Shown here piece by piece: positions 1 through 8,078 of a stretch of DNA of 64,000 bases. This stretch comes from Streptomyces sp. NBC_00306 (GTDB lineage Bacteria; Actinomycetota; Actinomycetes; Streptomycetales; Streptomycetaceae), in the NCBI RefSeq assembly GCF_036169555.1, contig NZ_CP108032.1, forward strand, positions 4,898,001 to 4,962,000. The letters are read 5' to 3'. The notes beneath the pieces were generated by a model. The model saw nothing but the letters and a program-made list of their open reading frames with translations. It was not told the DNA's origin and did no database searches. Position 1 is the stretch's first letter. Each line of letters starts with the position of its first letter. Position numbers and translations under genes: made by a program.

Positions 1-2372
1 TGTGCGGATACGCGCCCGTGCCCCCGCCGGTGGACCCTGACCCCGATCATGAACACGAGGGTGACGACGGCGACTTCGCCGACGTCGGCGACCAGGATCT
101 CCACGAGGGGGAGCCGGACGAAGGGGAGTTCGGCCGCGACGGGCACGGCGGACACGAGGACCACCTTCACGACGAGGGCCCCGGTGACGAGGACTACTCC
201 TACGGCGAAGCCGGCGAGGGCTCGCCGGAGACGGCCGCGCTGGAGTCGCCGCACTCGGCCGACCCCTACGCCACGCCCGACCCCTATCTGGCCCCCGATC
301 TCTACCCCTACCGTCCGCCCGCGCAGGGCACCGGCGCCGGAGCGGGCCCCGGCCCCACTGCTCCGGGTCCCGCCGGCGCCGGTTCCGGCACCGGTGTTCC
401 CGACATCAGGGCCGCCCGGGCGGGTGCGATCGCCGCGTACCGCGCGGGTGCCCGCGCCGCCGCCCGGGTCAGCGAGGACCTGCGCCAGGGCGACCGCCCC
501 GTACAGACGGGCAACGACCCGGACTGGTGGGCCGCCAAGCCCGGCGAGAGGGTCATCGCACCGGCCGAGTACCACACCGGCCACGCAGACGACGCCGACG
601 ACGATGTGGACGACGACGAGTTCGACGACGACTACGGCGCCGGCGGACCCGGCCGCCCCCGTCTCGCCGGAACCTGGCACGACGGTCCCCTTCCGGGGCA
701 GGACGGCCCCGCACCCCTGTCCGCGGGCGGTGGCGGACCGGCCCGGCGCCCCCGGCGCGACGACGACCTGTACGGCGTCGACCCGTACGGCGTGCGTCAG
801 GCGCTCCCCGGAGGTTCCCACCGCCCTGATCCCGGCGCCGGTCGCGGCACCGGGCGCGGCGGCTCCGGCGATCCCTACCGGGACCGTCCCGCGCTGCCCG
901 CTCCCCGTTCCGGCCCGGACCCGTACCGCCCCGCCCTGCCCCACGCCCGCCCCGGCGGGTCACCGACGCCGGTTCCGGCCCCGCCCACCGGGAGCTGGGA
1001 CCGCGGCGGCGCCGGACGCGAGGCCCTGCGCGCCGACTCGCAGCGCCGGTCCGTCCCCGCGGCCCAGGGCGCCGGCGGCTGGGACGAGGTCGTGGCCGGC
1101 GCCGAACCCCCGGCGTACCAGGGGCCGTCCACACCGCTCGCCGCCGAGCGGGCCCGGCAGGCGCGGATCGCCGTAGTCGGAGCGGTGACCGAGCGCTGGG
1201 CGCCCGAGCAGGCCGGGCCCGTCCATGAGAACTGGCAGCTGGCCGCCCCCGTCGGCCCCGCCACCGACCTCTGGGCGCTCGGCGCCCTGCTCTACCGCTC
1301 GGTCCAGGGGCATGCGCCCTACCCGGAGGAGAGCGCCTACGAGCTGGTGCAGCTCGTGTGCGCCGAGCCGCCCGCGTTCGCCGAGGAGTGCGGTCCGCTG
1401 CGCCCCGTCGTCGAGTCGCTGCTGCGCCAGGACCCCACGGAGCGCCCCGAGTTCGAGGAACTGCGCGGCTGGCTGCGGTCCCTGGTGCGGTCCGCGCCCG
1501 AGCCCGAGGCCGGGATGGACGTCGTGGCGGTCCCGTCGAGTGTCGTGGACGGCAGCCGGCTGCCCGTCGTACGCCGCCGGGGCGAGCTGGTGCGCAAGCG
1601 CCGGACCGGTTCCACCGAGGTCGTCCACGGCCGCCACCGTCACAAGAAGTCGCGGCGGGAACGCCGTGGCCCGCGCTCCCTCGGCCGCCTCCTGCTGCTC
1701 CTGATCCTGCTGCTTCTGGTCGCGGCGATCGCGTACGCCATGATGTTCATGCCCCGGTCCGGTACGCAGCAGGAGGGTTCCCAGGGCACGCAGAGCCCGG
1801 CGCCCACGGCCTCCGCGCCCGGTCCGGGCCGTACCGAAGCCGGCACGCCTCCGCCGCCGAAGGCTTCCGGCACCCCCGGTTCGCAGCAGCCCCAGACGTC
1901 CGCGCCCGCGGGGAACCTCCCGGCCGGCTACGCGCTGCGCAGCGATCCCGAGGGCTTCCGGGTCGCGGTCGCCACGTCCTGGCAGCGCAGGCCCATCAAC
2001 GACAGCGGCCAGGTCCGTTACAGCGACGGCGACTTCACGTTGATCGTGGTGCCCGGCCGGGACAGCGTCCAGGCGAACGGCGACGACCCGCTCGTCTACC
2101 AGCGGGACAAGGAGCGTGAACTCCAGCCGTTCCGCGACTCCTCCTGGGCGGCGGCGACCGGGCTCCGCCGGATCGACGTCGGCCGACAGGCCATGGCCGA
2201 GGGGCAGTTCACCTGGCAGGACAGCAGTGGACGTGAGGTCTACGTACGCAACCTCGCCATGATCGTCGGCGGCCGGTACCACGTGGTGCAGGTGATCGGT
2301 CCGGAGGACCAGCGCGACAAGGTGACGGAGGCCTACAGCCAGGCCGTCGAGGCCTACCGGGCGACCGGCTGA
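1..2372 (+). CDS. Ser/Thr kinase-like membrane protein, 5' end outside window
   Basis: The reading frame is open at the window edge, so the protein begins upstream and its ATP-binding and catalytic motifs are not visible. The visible part opens with about 390 residues of disordered Asp/Gly/Pro/Glu-rich sequence (nt 1-1200). A recognisable kinase C-lobe follows (nt about 1225-1500, with DLWALGALLY and the R of PTERPEF), then a basic stretch, a Leu-rich membrane helix (nt about 1680-1755), a Pro/Ser/Thr stalk and an extracellular domain starting DPEGFRVAV. The last resembles the ectodomains of the next two kinases. Kinase assignment is inferred from the C-lobe and neighbours. It could be a pseudokinase; the missing 5' part would decide. 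Confidence 0.75.
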   Translation, partial: CGYAPVPPPVDPDPDHEHEGDDGDFADVGDQDLHEGEPDEGEFGRDGHGGHEDHLHDEGPGDEDYSYGEAGEGSPETAALESPHSADPYATPDPYLAPDLYPYRPPAQGTGAGAGPGPTAPGPAGAGSGTGVPDIRAARAGAIAAYRAGARAAARVSEDLRQGDRPVQTGNDPDWWAAKPGERVIAPAEYHTGHADDADDDVDDDEFDDDYGAGGPGRPRLAGTWHDGPLPGQDGPAPLSAGGGGPARRPRRDDDLYGVDPYGVRQALPGGSHRPDPGAGRGTGRGGSGDPYRDRPALPAPRSGPDPYRPALPHARPGGSPTPVPAPPTGSWDRGGAGREALRADSQRRSVPAAQGAGGWDEVVAGAEPPAYQGPSTPLAAERARQARIAVVGAVTERWAPEQAGPVHENWQLAAPVGPATDLWALGALLYRSVQGHAPYPEESAYELVQLVCAEPPAFAEECGPLRPVVESLLRQDPTERPEFEELRGWLRSLVRSAPEPEAGMDVVAVPSSVVDGSRLPVVRRRGELVRKRRTGSTEVVHGRHRHKKSRRERRGPRSLGRLLLLLILLLLVAAIAYAMMFMPRSGTQQEGSQGTQSPAPTASAPGPGRTEAGTPPPPKASGTPGSQQPQTSAPAGNLPAGYALRSDPEGFRVAVATSWQRRPINDSGQVRYSDGDFTLIVVPGRDSVQANGDDPLVYQRDKERELQPFRDSSWAAATGLRRIDVGRQAMAEGQFTWQDSSGREVYVRNLAMIVGGRYHVVQVIGPEDQRDKVTEAYSQAVEAYRATG

Positions 2373-2373
2373 C

Positions 2374-2407
2374 GCCCGTCGCGGACCGCGGGAAGGTGCC
2401 GACGGGC
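2374..2407 (+). terminator. possible weak hairpin after first kinase
   Basis: GCCCGTCG (2374-2381) and CGACGGGC (2400-2407) form an 8-bp inverted repeat around an 18-nt loop, immediately after the stop codon. There is no T tract, which is common for Streptomyces. The downstream kinase is only 120 bp away, so this may only reduce read-through. Confidence 0.3.
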
Positions 2408-2495
2408 ATCACAGTGCGGTCACTTGAGGCATCCGAGGTACCGCGTCCGTAATTCCCTTCCGTAACCTGTGATCCCAAGGAACGGGGCGGGGGAC

Positions 2496-4157
2496 GTGGA
2501 GAATTCTCAAGAGACGGGCGCGGGACTGCTGCTGGCCGGGCGTTACCGGCTGGGCGAGTGCATCGGCAGCGGTGGCATGGGCAAGGTCTGGCGCGCACAC
2601 GACGAGGTGCTGCACCGGGTCGTCGCGGTCAAGGAGCTGACGGCGGGGCGCTATGCCTCCGAGGCGGACCGGATCGTGCTGCACGCGCGTACGCAGAAGG
2701 AGGCCCGGGCCGCCGCCCGAATCAGCCATCCCGGCGTGGTCACCGTCCACGACGTACTCGACCACGACGCGCGCCCCTGGATCGTCATGCAGTACGTCGA
2801 CGGGCCGTCGCTCGCCGACGCGGCCAAGGAGACCGGGCGCATCCCGTCGCTGGAGGCCGCCCGGGTCGGACTGCACGTGCTGCGGGCGCTCGGCGCCGCG
2901 CACGCGGTCGGGGTGCTCCACCGGGACATCAAGCCCGCGAACATCCTGCTCGACCGGCAGGGCACCGCGCACGGCGAGGACCGTACCGGGGGACGGGCGC
3001 TGATCACCGACTTCGGGATCGCCGCGATCGAGGGCGACTCGACGATCACCAGGACCGGGGAGATCGTCGGCTCCATCGACTACCTGGCCCCCGAGCGGGT
3101 GCGCGGCGCCGATCCCGGTCCGGCCTCCGACCTCTGGTCGCTGGGTGCCACGCTCTACACGGCGGTGGAGGGCGCGTCGCCGTTCCGGCGTTCGACGCCG
3201 CTGTCGACCATGCAGGCGGTCGTCGGCGACGAGCCGCCCCACCCCGAGCACGCGGGCCTGCTGACCCCCGTGATCATGTCGCTGCTGCGCAAGAACCCCG
3301 CGGACCGCCCCTCGGCCGCCGAGGCCGAGCGGATGCTCCAGGCCGCGCTGGCGGACCCGACGCGGACCGTGGCCCAGCACCGGGTTCCCACGCAGCGGGT
3401 GACGCGCAGCGAACAGCGTCACGAACCCGGCCATGGCCACGATCGGCACCACGGCCAGAGGTCTGGGGGTCCCGTCAACTCCCAGGCCCCGACGCCGTAC
3501 CGGCCGAACCCCGTCCTGACGCCGTCGTCCTCGCCCGCCCCGTCGCCCGCCCCGAAGCGCCGCGCGGGACGGCTGCGCCGGGCGGTGATCGTGGTCGTGC
3601 TGTCGGCCGTCGTCGGCGTCGGCGCGGGGCTCGCGGCCATGAAGTACGCCGGGGACGACGGCGGGGGCGGTACGGAAACGCAGACCACTCCCGACACCTC
3701 CGCGTCCGTGCCGCCCGGCTGGCACCGCGTCAACGACCCGGAGGGCTTCAGCCTGCTCGTGCCGAAGGGCTGGAAGCGGCAGGCGGACGGCGACCAGATC
3801 GACTACACGCCGGACAACGGCAAACACCGCATCCGGATCAGCAGCGACGACTCGCCGGACTTCGAGAACCCGTACATGCACATGCTGAGCCTGGAGAAGA
3901 CGCTCGCGAGGCTGCCCGCGTACAAGCGGGTCAAGCTCGCGCCCAACACCTTCCGGGACCACACCAACTCCGCACTGTGGGAGTTCACCTGGACCGAGCG
4001 GAAGAGTCACCCGGGCGACCGGCGGGCCATCGACCAGATCTACTACGAGGACGACGGCCGCGAGTACGCGCTCTACATGTCGGGGCCGGCCGAGGACTGG
4101 TCGACCACCCGCGAGCAGTTCGACATCATGCTGCGGGGCTGGCGGCCTCCGGCATGA
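2496..4157 (+). CDS. transmembrane Ser/Thr protein kinase
   Basis: A complete Hanks-type kinase of 553 aa from GTG 2496. Glycine loop GSGGMGKV is at 24-31, catalytic Lys46 in VAVKE, HRD at 142-144 with K146 and N149, DFG at 172-174 and the APE-like motif at about 198-200. A His/Arg/Pro-rich juxtamembrane linker precedes one membrane helix at about 363-382. The ectodomain starts NDPEGFSLLVP and ends in a WEFTW-containing region closely shared with the next kinase. An in-frame GTG at 2469 would add nine residues; 2496 is preferred because the kinase fold follows quickly and the purine-rich AAGGAAC lies upstream. Substrate unknown; likely an envelope sensor of the PknB-like actinobacterial group. 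Confidence 0.93.
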   Translation: MENSQETGAGLLLAGRYRLGECIGSGGMGKVWRAHDEVLHRVVAVKELTAGRYASEADRIVLHARTQKEARAAARISHPGVVTVHDVLDHDARPWIVMQYVDGPSLADAAKETGRIPSLEAARVGLHVLRALGAAHAVGVLHRDIKPANILLDRQGTAHGEDRTGGRALITDFGIAAIEGDSTITRTGEIVGSIDYLAPERVRGADPGPASDLWSLGATLYTAVEGASPFRRSTPLSTMQAVVGDEPPHPEHAGLLTPVIMSLLRKNPADRPSAAEAERMLQAALADPTRTVAQHRVPTQRVTRSEQRHEPGHGHDRHHGQRSGGPVNSQAPTPYRPNPVLTPSSSPAPSPAPKRRAGRLRRAVIVVVLSAVVGVGAGLAAMKYAGDDGGGGTETQTTPDTSASVPPGWHRVNDPEGFSLLVPKGWKRQADGDQIDYTPDNGKHRIRISSDDSPDFENPYMHMLSLEKTLARLPAYKRVKLAPNTFRDHTNSALWEFTWTERKSHPGDRRAIDQIYYEDDGREYALYMSGPAEDWSTTREQFDIMLRGWRPPA

Positions 4158-4185
4158 CCGACGACGCCGAACGAGGGGGATTCGG

Positions 4186-5829
4186 GTGTCCGAGCAGGAG
4201 ACACGGCTGATCGCGGGCCGCTACCGGCTCCTGGACCGGCTGGGGCGCGGGGGCATGGGCACCGTGTGGTGCGCGGACGACGAGCTGCTCGGCCGCCGGG
4301 TCGCGGTGAAGGAGCTGCATCCGGAGGACTCTCCCGGGGGCCGCGGCGCCTCGCCGTACACCTCCACGGCGGCGCCGCTGCGCGAGGCGCGGGCCGTGGC
4401 GCGGGTCAAGCACCCGCATGTCGTCGTCGTGCACGACGTGGTCGTCGACGACGGGCTTCCGTACATCGTCATGGAGCTGGTCGACGGCGGCTCGCTCGCC
4501 GAACGGATCGCGCGCCGCGGCCCGGTCGGTGTCGCCGAGACCGCCCGCATCGGGCTGGCGCTGCTCGGGGCACTGCGCGCCGCGCACGAACTGGGCGTAC
4601 TGCACCGGGATCTGAAGCCCGCGAACGTCCTGCTCGAAGAAGCGACCGGGCGGGTGGTCCTCACCGACTTCGGCATCGCCCAGCTCACCGGCTCCACGAC
4701 GATCACCGAGGTGGGGTCGTTCGTCGGATCGCCCGAGTACACCGCACCCGAGCGGATGCAGGGCGCCACCGCCGGTCCCGCGTCGGACCTGTGGTCGTTC
4801 GGGGTGCTGCTGTGTGCCGCGCTCGGCGGTGAATCGCCCTTCCGCCGGGACTCGTTGGGCGGGATCCTGCACGCGGTCGTCGAGGCCGAGATCACCCTGC
4901 CCGCCCAGGCCGAGCCCTTGCGTCCGCTCGTCCTCGGGCTGCTCGAGCGCGATCCGGCGCTGCGGCTCGACGCGGCGGAGGCGGAGAAGCTGCTGCGTAC
5001 GTACGTGGCGAAGGGCAGTCTGCCGGCCCGCGACGTGCACAGCGCGCCGACCAGCCATGTCGCCCGGCCCGCGCCCGCCCACCAGGCGCCCACCCCGACG
5101 GAGTCGGTCACGGCGGCGCCCGCGCCGGCGTCCGTACCGGCACCCGCAGGCCGTGCCCGTCGCCGCGCGCCGCTGCTGGCCGCCGCCGCCGTGGTCGCCG
5201 CACTCGCCGGGGCGGGCGGGGCGACGGCGGTGCTGATGCAGGACGACGGCAAGGGCACGGCCGCGCCCGGGCCCTCGGCCTCGGACAGCACGCCACCGGC
5301 GCGCACCGCGCAGTCTCCCGTCGCGGCCCCCGCGCCCACCGTCACGGTGACGAGCTCCCCGGCCCCGGCGGCCAAGAAGCCTCCGGCGCCCGCGGGTTAC
5401 CTCGCGGTCGTGGACCCGGACGGGTTCGCGCTCGCCGTGCCCGATGGCTTCGTGCGTTCCGAGGACGACAAGCGCGTGTACTACATGGACGCGGACCAGG
5501 CCGTCAGGATCGGCATCCGCGTGCAGCGGCCGGTCCCCGACGGCCCGCTCGGATCGATGCGCCGCTCGGACGCGGACGGACCGCACACCAACCCCGGCTA
5601 CCGCGACGGCAAGGTCACCCCGACCACCCACAACGGACTGACCGCCGCGCTCTGGGAGTTCACCTGGAAGGGCTTCTCGCAGGCCGAGGGCGCCCGGCAC
5701 ACGATCGACGTCTGCTGGGAGGAGAACGGCAGGATGTACGACGTGTGGGTCTCCGCGCCCGTGGGCCGGCTGGACGAGGCGCGCCGGCACTTCGACACCG
5801 CGCTCGACTCCTTCACGCCGCCCGGCTGA
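4186..5829 (+). CDS. transmembrane Ser/Thr protein kinase
   Basis: Complete 547-aa kinase, GTG start preceded by CGAGGGGGA. It lies 28 nt after the previous kinase stop and is probably cotranscribed. Glycine loop GRGGMGTV is at about 20-27, Lys42, HRD 140-142, K144, N147 and DFG 161-163: all catalytic residues are present. A Pro/Ala/Ser linker leads to an Ala-rich membrane helix around 325-347. The ectodomain starts VDPDGFALAVP and contains LWEFTWKGF, matching the domain in the preceding gene, so the pair looks like a tandem duplication. It differs in having a 17-residue Gly/Ser insert after the catalytic Lys. Ligand and substrates are not inferable. Confidence 0.94.
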   Translation: MSEQETRLIAGRYRLLDRLGRGGMGTVWCADDELLGRRVAVKELHPEDSPGGRGASPYTSTAAPLREARAVARVKHPHVVVVHDVVVDDGLPYIVMELVDGGSLAERIARRGPVGVAETARIGLALLGALRAAHELGVLHRDLKPANVLLEEATGRVVLTDFGIAQLTGSTTITEVGSFVGSPEYTAPERMQGATAGPASDLWSFGVLLCAALGGESPFRRDSLGGILHAVVEAEITLPAQAEPLRPLVLGLLERDPALRLDAAEAEKLLRTYVAKGSLPARDVHSAPTSHVARPAPAHQAPTPTESVTAAPAPASVPAPAGRARRRAPLLAAAAVVAALAGAGGATAVLMQDDGKGTAAPGPSASDSTPPARTAQSPVAAPAPTVTVTSSPAPAAKKPPAPAGYLAVVDPDGFALAVPDGFVRSEDDKRVYYMDADQAVRIGIRVQRPVPDGPLGSMRRSDADGPHTNPGYRDGKVTPTTHNGLTAALWEFTWKGFSQAEGARHTIDVCWEENGRMYDVWVSAPVGRLDEARRHFDTALDSFTPPG

Positions 5830-5944
5830 CCGGCACAAGCCTGGCCGGCCCCCCGGCCGACCCCACCCGCCCGGCTGACCGCATCCGCCCGGCCGACCCC
5901 ACCCACCCACCCGCCCGGCCGACCGCGCCTGCCCCCGGCCGACC
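5821..5944 (+). repeat. six copies of CCCGGCYGACC
   Basis: The 11-mer CCCGGC(C/T)GACC occurs at 5821, 5852, 5870, 5888, 5914 and 5934, irregularly spaced by 18-31 bp. The first copy overlaps the stop codon of the kinase gene. The array fills most of the 220-bp gap before the next kinase unit. It may be slippage-generated; no function is visible. Confidence 0.6.
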
Positions 5945-6052
5945 GCCCCTCGTGCGGTGGGGTGCGGCGAGGCAGGACGGTCACTGTCACGGGTCTGCAT
6001 CCGGTCCCGTGTGCCGGTGGCATCCACCACCGGGGTTGGTCAGGATGTGTGC

Positions 6053-6220
6053 ATGACCAACAACGGGGGACGGTCGAACGAGCCGATCAGCCACGGCCTC
6101 AGGTCGCCGGACGCCGCCCGGCGGCTGTGGATCTCCGGCCCGGTGGAGAGCTGGGCGGCCCGGGAGGGCGACACGCTCGTCGACCGGGTCGCCGGGCATC
6201 CGAGGATCCAGGGCCTGTGA
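6053..6220 (+). CDS. hypothetical 55-aa protein, translationally coupled to kinase
   Basis: ATG 6053 follows an AGGA at 6042-6045 with 7-nt spacing. The 55-codon frame ends in TGA at 6218-6220, overlapping the GTG start of the following kinase (GTGA), a typical translational-coupling arrangement. The product contains RRLWISGPVESWAAREGD and no membrane helix or signal peptide. I do not recognise a family. The ribosome binding site and exact overlap argue for a real gene, but its size and compositional similarity to background leave doubt; it could be a translated leader for the kinase. Confidence 0.45.
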   Translation: MTNNGGRSNEPISHGLRSPDAARRLWISGPVESWAAREGDTLVDRVAGHPRIQGL

Positions 6221-7974
6221 GCGCCGCGGGCGACGGCCGCCTGATCGGCGGCCGCTACCGGCTCGTCGAACGCATCGGCTCCGGCGGCATGGGCACCGTC
6301 TGGCTGGCCCGGGACGAAGTCGTCGGCCGGGACTGCGCGGTGAAGGAGCCGCGGCTGCCCGGCGACCCCTCCGACCCCGTCCACCAGCGGCTCTGCCGAC
6401 GGCTTCAGCGCGAGGCGCGGGCGGCCGCGCAGGTGGAACACCCGTCGGCCGTATCCGTGCACGATGTCGTCACGGACGGCGGACTCCCTTGGATCGTCAT
6501 GGAGTTGGTCCGCGGCGAATCCCTCCATGCCCTGCTCAAGCGGGGAGCGCTGCCGCCGGAGGAGGCCGCCCGGATCGGGCTCGCCGTCCTGGGCGCGCTT
6601 GCCGCCGCGCACGCGAAGGGGATCGTCCACCGCGATGTGAAACCCGCGAACGTCCTGCTCGGACCGCACGGCCGGGTAGTGCTCACGGACTTCGGCATCG
6701 CGCGCGTCCAGGGTGAGGAGCCGCTGACGGTCAGCGGTGAGTTCGTCGGCTCGCTCGAATCGATCGCGCCGGAACGGATGCAGGGCGTCCCGGCCGGGCC
6801 CGAGTCGGACCTGTGGTCGCTGGGCGTGCTGCTGTACGCGGCGGTCGAGGGCTGGTCCCCGTTCCGGCGTACGACGCTGGAGTCCACCCTGGCGGCGATC
6901 CTCCAGGCGGAGGCGCCCGAGCCGGTACGGGCGGGACCGCTGGCCGACCTGATCGTGCGGCTGCTGGCGAAGGAGCCCTCGCACCGGCCGTCCGCGCAGG
7001 AGGTGGAGCGGGAACTGGAGGCGGTGGCGGCGGGACGCGTCCCCCCGCTGCGGGCGCCGGCGGGCGATGCGCCGGAACCGGAATCTCCTGCCCGGCGCGC
7101 GCCTGAGCCCCGTCCCGAAGCCGGTGCCGCCGAACCCGCGCCCGGGCCGCGCGCATCCGGATCGCGGGAGTCCGGGACCCAGGGCTCGCGGCCGAAGGAC
7201 TCCGGGTCACCCGACGTCGGGCCACCCGACTCCGGATCGGACCCGCGGCCCACCTCCACGGCCACGCCCTCCCGTCTCCGCCAACCCCGCCGGACCGTCG
7301 CCCTGGCCGCGGCGGCGGCCGTCGCCGTCGCCGCGGCCGTCTGGGGTGTCGCCGCCGTCGCGGCCGGCGGCACCGGCAACTTGGGCACATCCTCGGGCGC
7401 ACACGGGAACGGCACCGGACCCTCCTCGCAGCCGCAGATGGCGACCCCGGACGCCTGGCGGTGGCGACCCCACCTCGAGTCACGGCTCGACGCGGAGATC
7501 TCCGTCCCCCGGTCGTACCGGCGTGAGGCCGTCACCTCCGAGGCGTCACTCGCGGCCGATCGGGAGATCACCTTCGCCGAGCGCGGCAACCCGGTCTGGT
7601 TACGGCTCACGCGCGCCGACAAGGACCCGTCCGCGTCCGGCCCGGTCGAGTGGGCGCAGCGCGATCTGCGGCGGCTGATGGACGGGGGTGAGCAGGGCGG
7701 CGGGTTCACGGCGTCCCAGGCGCGCGGCACCGTCGTCCCCGCCAATCACCACGGCACCGACGCGGCCGTGCTGGACGTGACGTACTACGCGCAGGAGGGC
7801 GACACCGCACGGCCCGTCCACCGGCTGGCGTTCTACGTGGTCACCGCCGCCCAGGAGCGCTACTCGGTGCTCGTCGAGATGCCGAAGGGCGGCAAGGAGG
7901 AGGCGGAGGGTCAGGATCTCTTCCGTGGTGTCCGGGACCGCCTGAAGCTCGGCAAAGCCGAGACCAGTCCCTGA
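6217..7974 (+). CDS. transmembrane Ser/Thr protein kinase with TTA codon
   Basis: 585 aa from GTG 6217, which overlaps the stop of the 55-aa frame. An open frame reaches back to 5962, but that extension has no kinase character and the fold starts about 10 residues after GTG. GSGGMGTV is at about 21-28, Lys43, HRD 138-140, K142, N145 and DFG 158-160. A long Pro/Glu/Ser linker is followed by an Ala/Val membrane helix at about 359-383. The ectodomain (WRWRPHLESRLDAEISVP...) differs from those of the previous two kinases. Codon 462 is TTA (7600-7602), the rare Leu codon read only by the bldA tRNA in Streptomyces, so full-length translation may depend on developmental stage. Confidence 0.93.
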   Translation: MSAAGDGRLIGGRYRLVERIGSGGMGTVWLARDEVVGRDCAVKEPRLPGDPSDPVHQRLCRRLQREARAAAQVEHPSAVSVHDVVTDGGLPWIVMELVRGESLHALLKRGALPPEEAARIGLAVLGALAAAHAKGIVHRDVKPANVLLGPHGRVVLTDFGIARVQGEEPLTVSGEFVGSLESIAPERMQGVPAGPESDLWSLGVLLYAAVEGWSPFRRTTLESTLAAILQAEAPEPVRAGPLADLIVRLLAKEPSHRPSAQEVERELEAVAAGRVPPLRAPAGDAPEPESPARRAPEPRPEAGAAEPAPGPRASGSRESGTQGSRPKDSGSPDVGPPDSGSDPRPTSTATPSRLRQPRRTVALAAAAAVAVAAAVWGVAAVAAGGTGNLGTSSGAHGNGTGPSSQPQMATPDAWRWRPHLESRLDAEISVPRSYRREAVTSEASLAADREITFAERGNPVWLRLTRADKDPSASGPVEWAQRDLRRLMDGGEQGGGFTASQARGTVVPANHHGTDAAVLDVTYYAQEGDTARPVHRLAFYVVTAAQERYSVLVEMPKGGKEEAEGQDLFRGVRDRLKLGKAETSP

Positions 7975-7987
7975 TCAGGCCTTATGT

Positions 7988-8003
7988 GCCAGCGATCGCT
8001 GGC
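7988..8003. terminator. perfect 16-bp palindrome after kinase gene
   Basis: GCCAGCGATCGCTGGC reads the same on both strands. As RNA it folds into a 6-bp stem with a GATC loop, 14 nt after the kinase stop. It is either a short terminator or a protein-binding site for the downstream aldehyde dehydrogenase promoter, whose -10 box lies 63 bp further on. Confidence 0.45.
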
Positions 8004-8065
8004 GCGATGATGTGGGGGTGTGGAAAAGCTGTTACCGACGGGTACCCAAAGCTCTGATTGCGGCA

Positions 8066-8071
8066 TACTCT
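8066..8071 (+). promoter_or_regulatory. -10 box TACTCT, leaderless start
   Basis: TACTCT ends 7 nt before the ATG at 8079 and there is no ribosome binding site in front of the ATG. The spacing places the transcription start at or next to the A of ATG, so the dehydrogenase is probably translated from a leaderless mRNA. No good -35 hexamer was seen. Confidence 0.5.
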
Positions 8072-8078
8072 CGCCCCC

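Noticed and set aside
5962..6216. 85-residue N-terminal extension of the kinase at 6217
   Set aside because: The extension is Arg/Gly-rich without kinase character, while GTG 6217 is placed exactly at the stop of a plausible coupled small frame and about 10 residues before the kinase fold.
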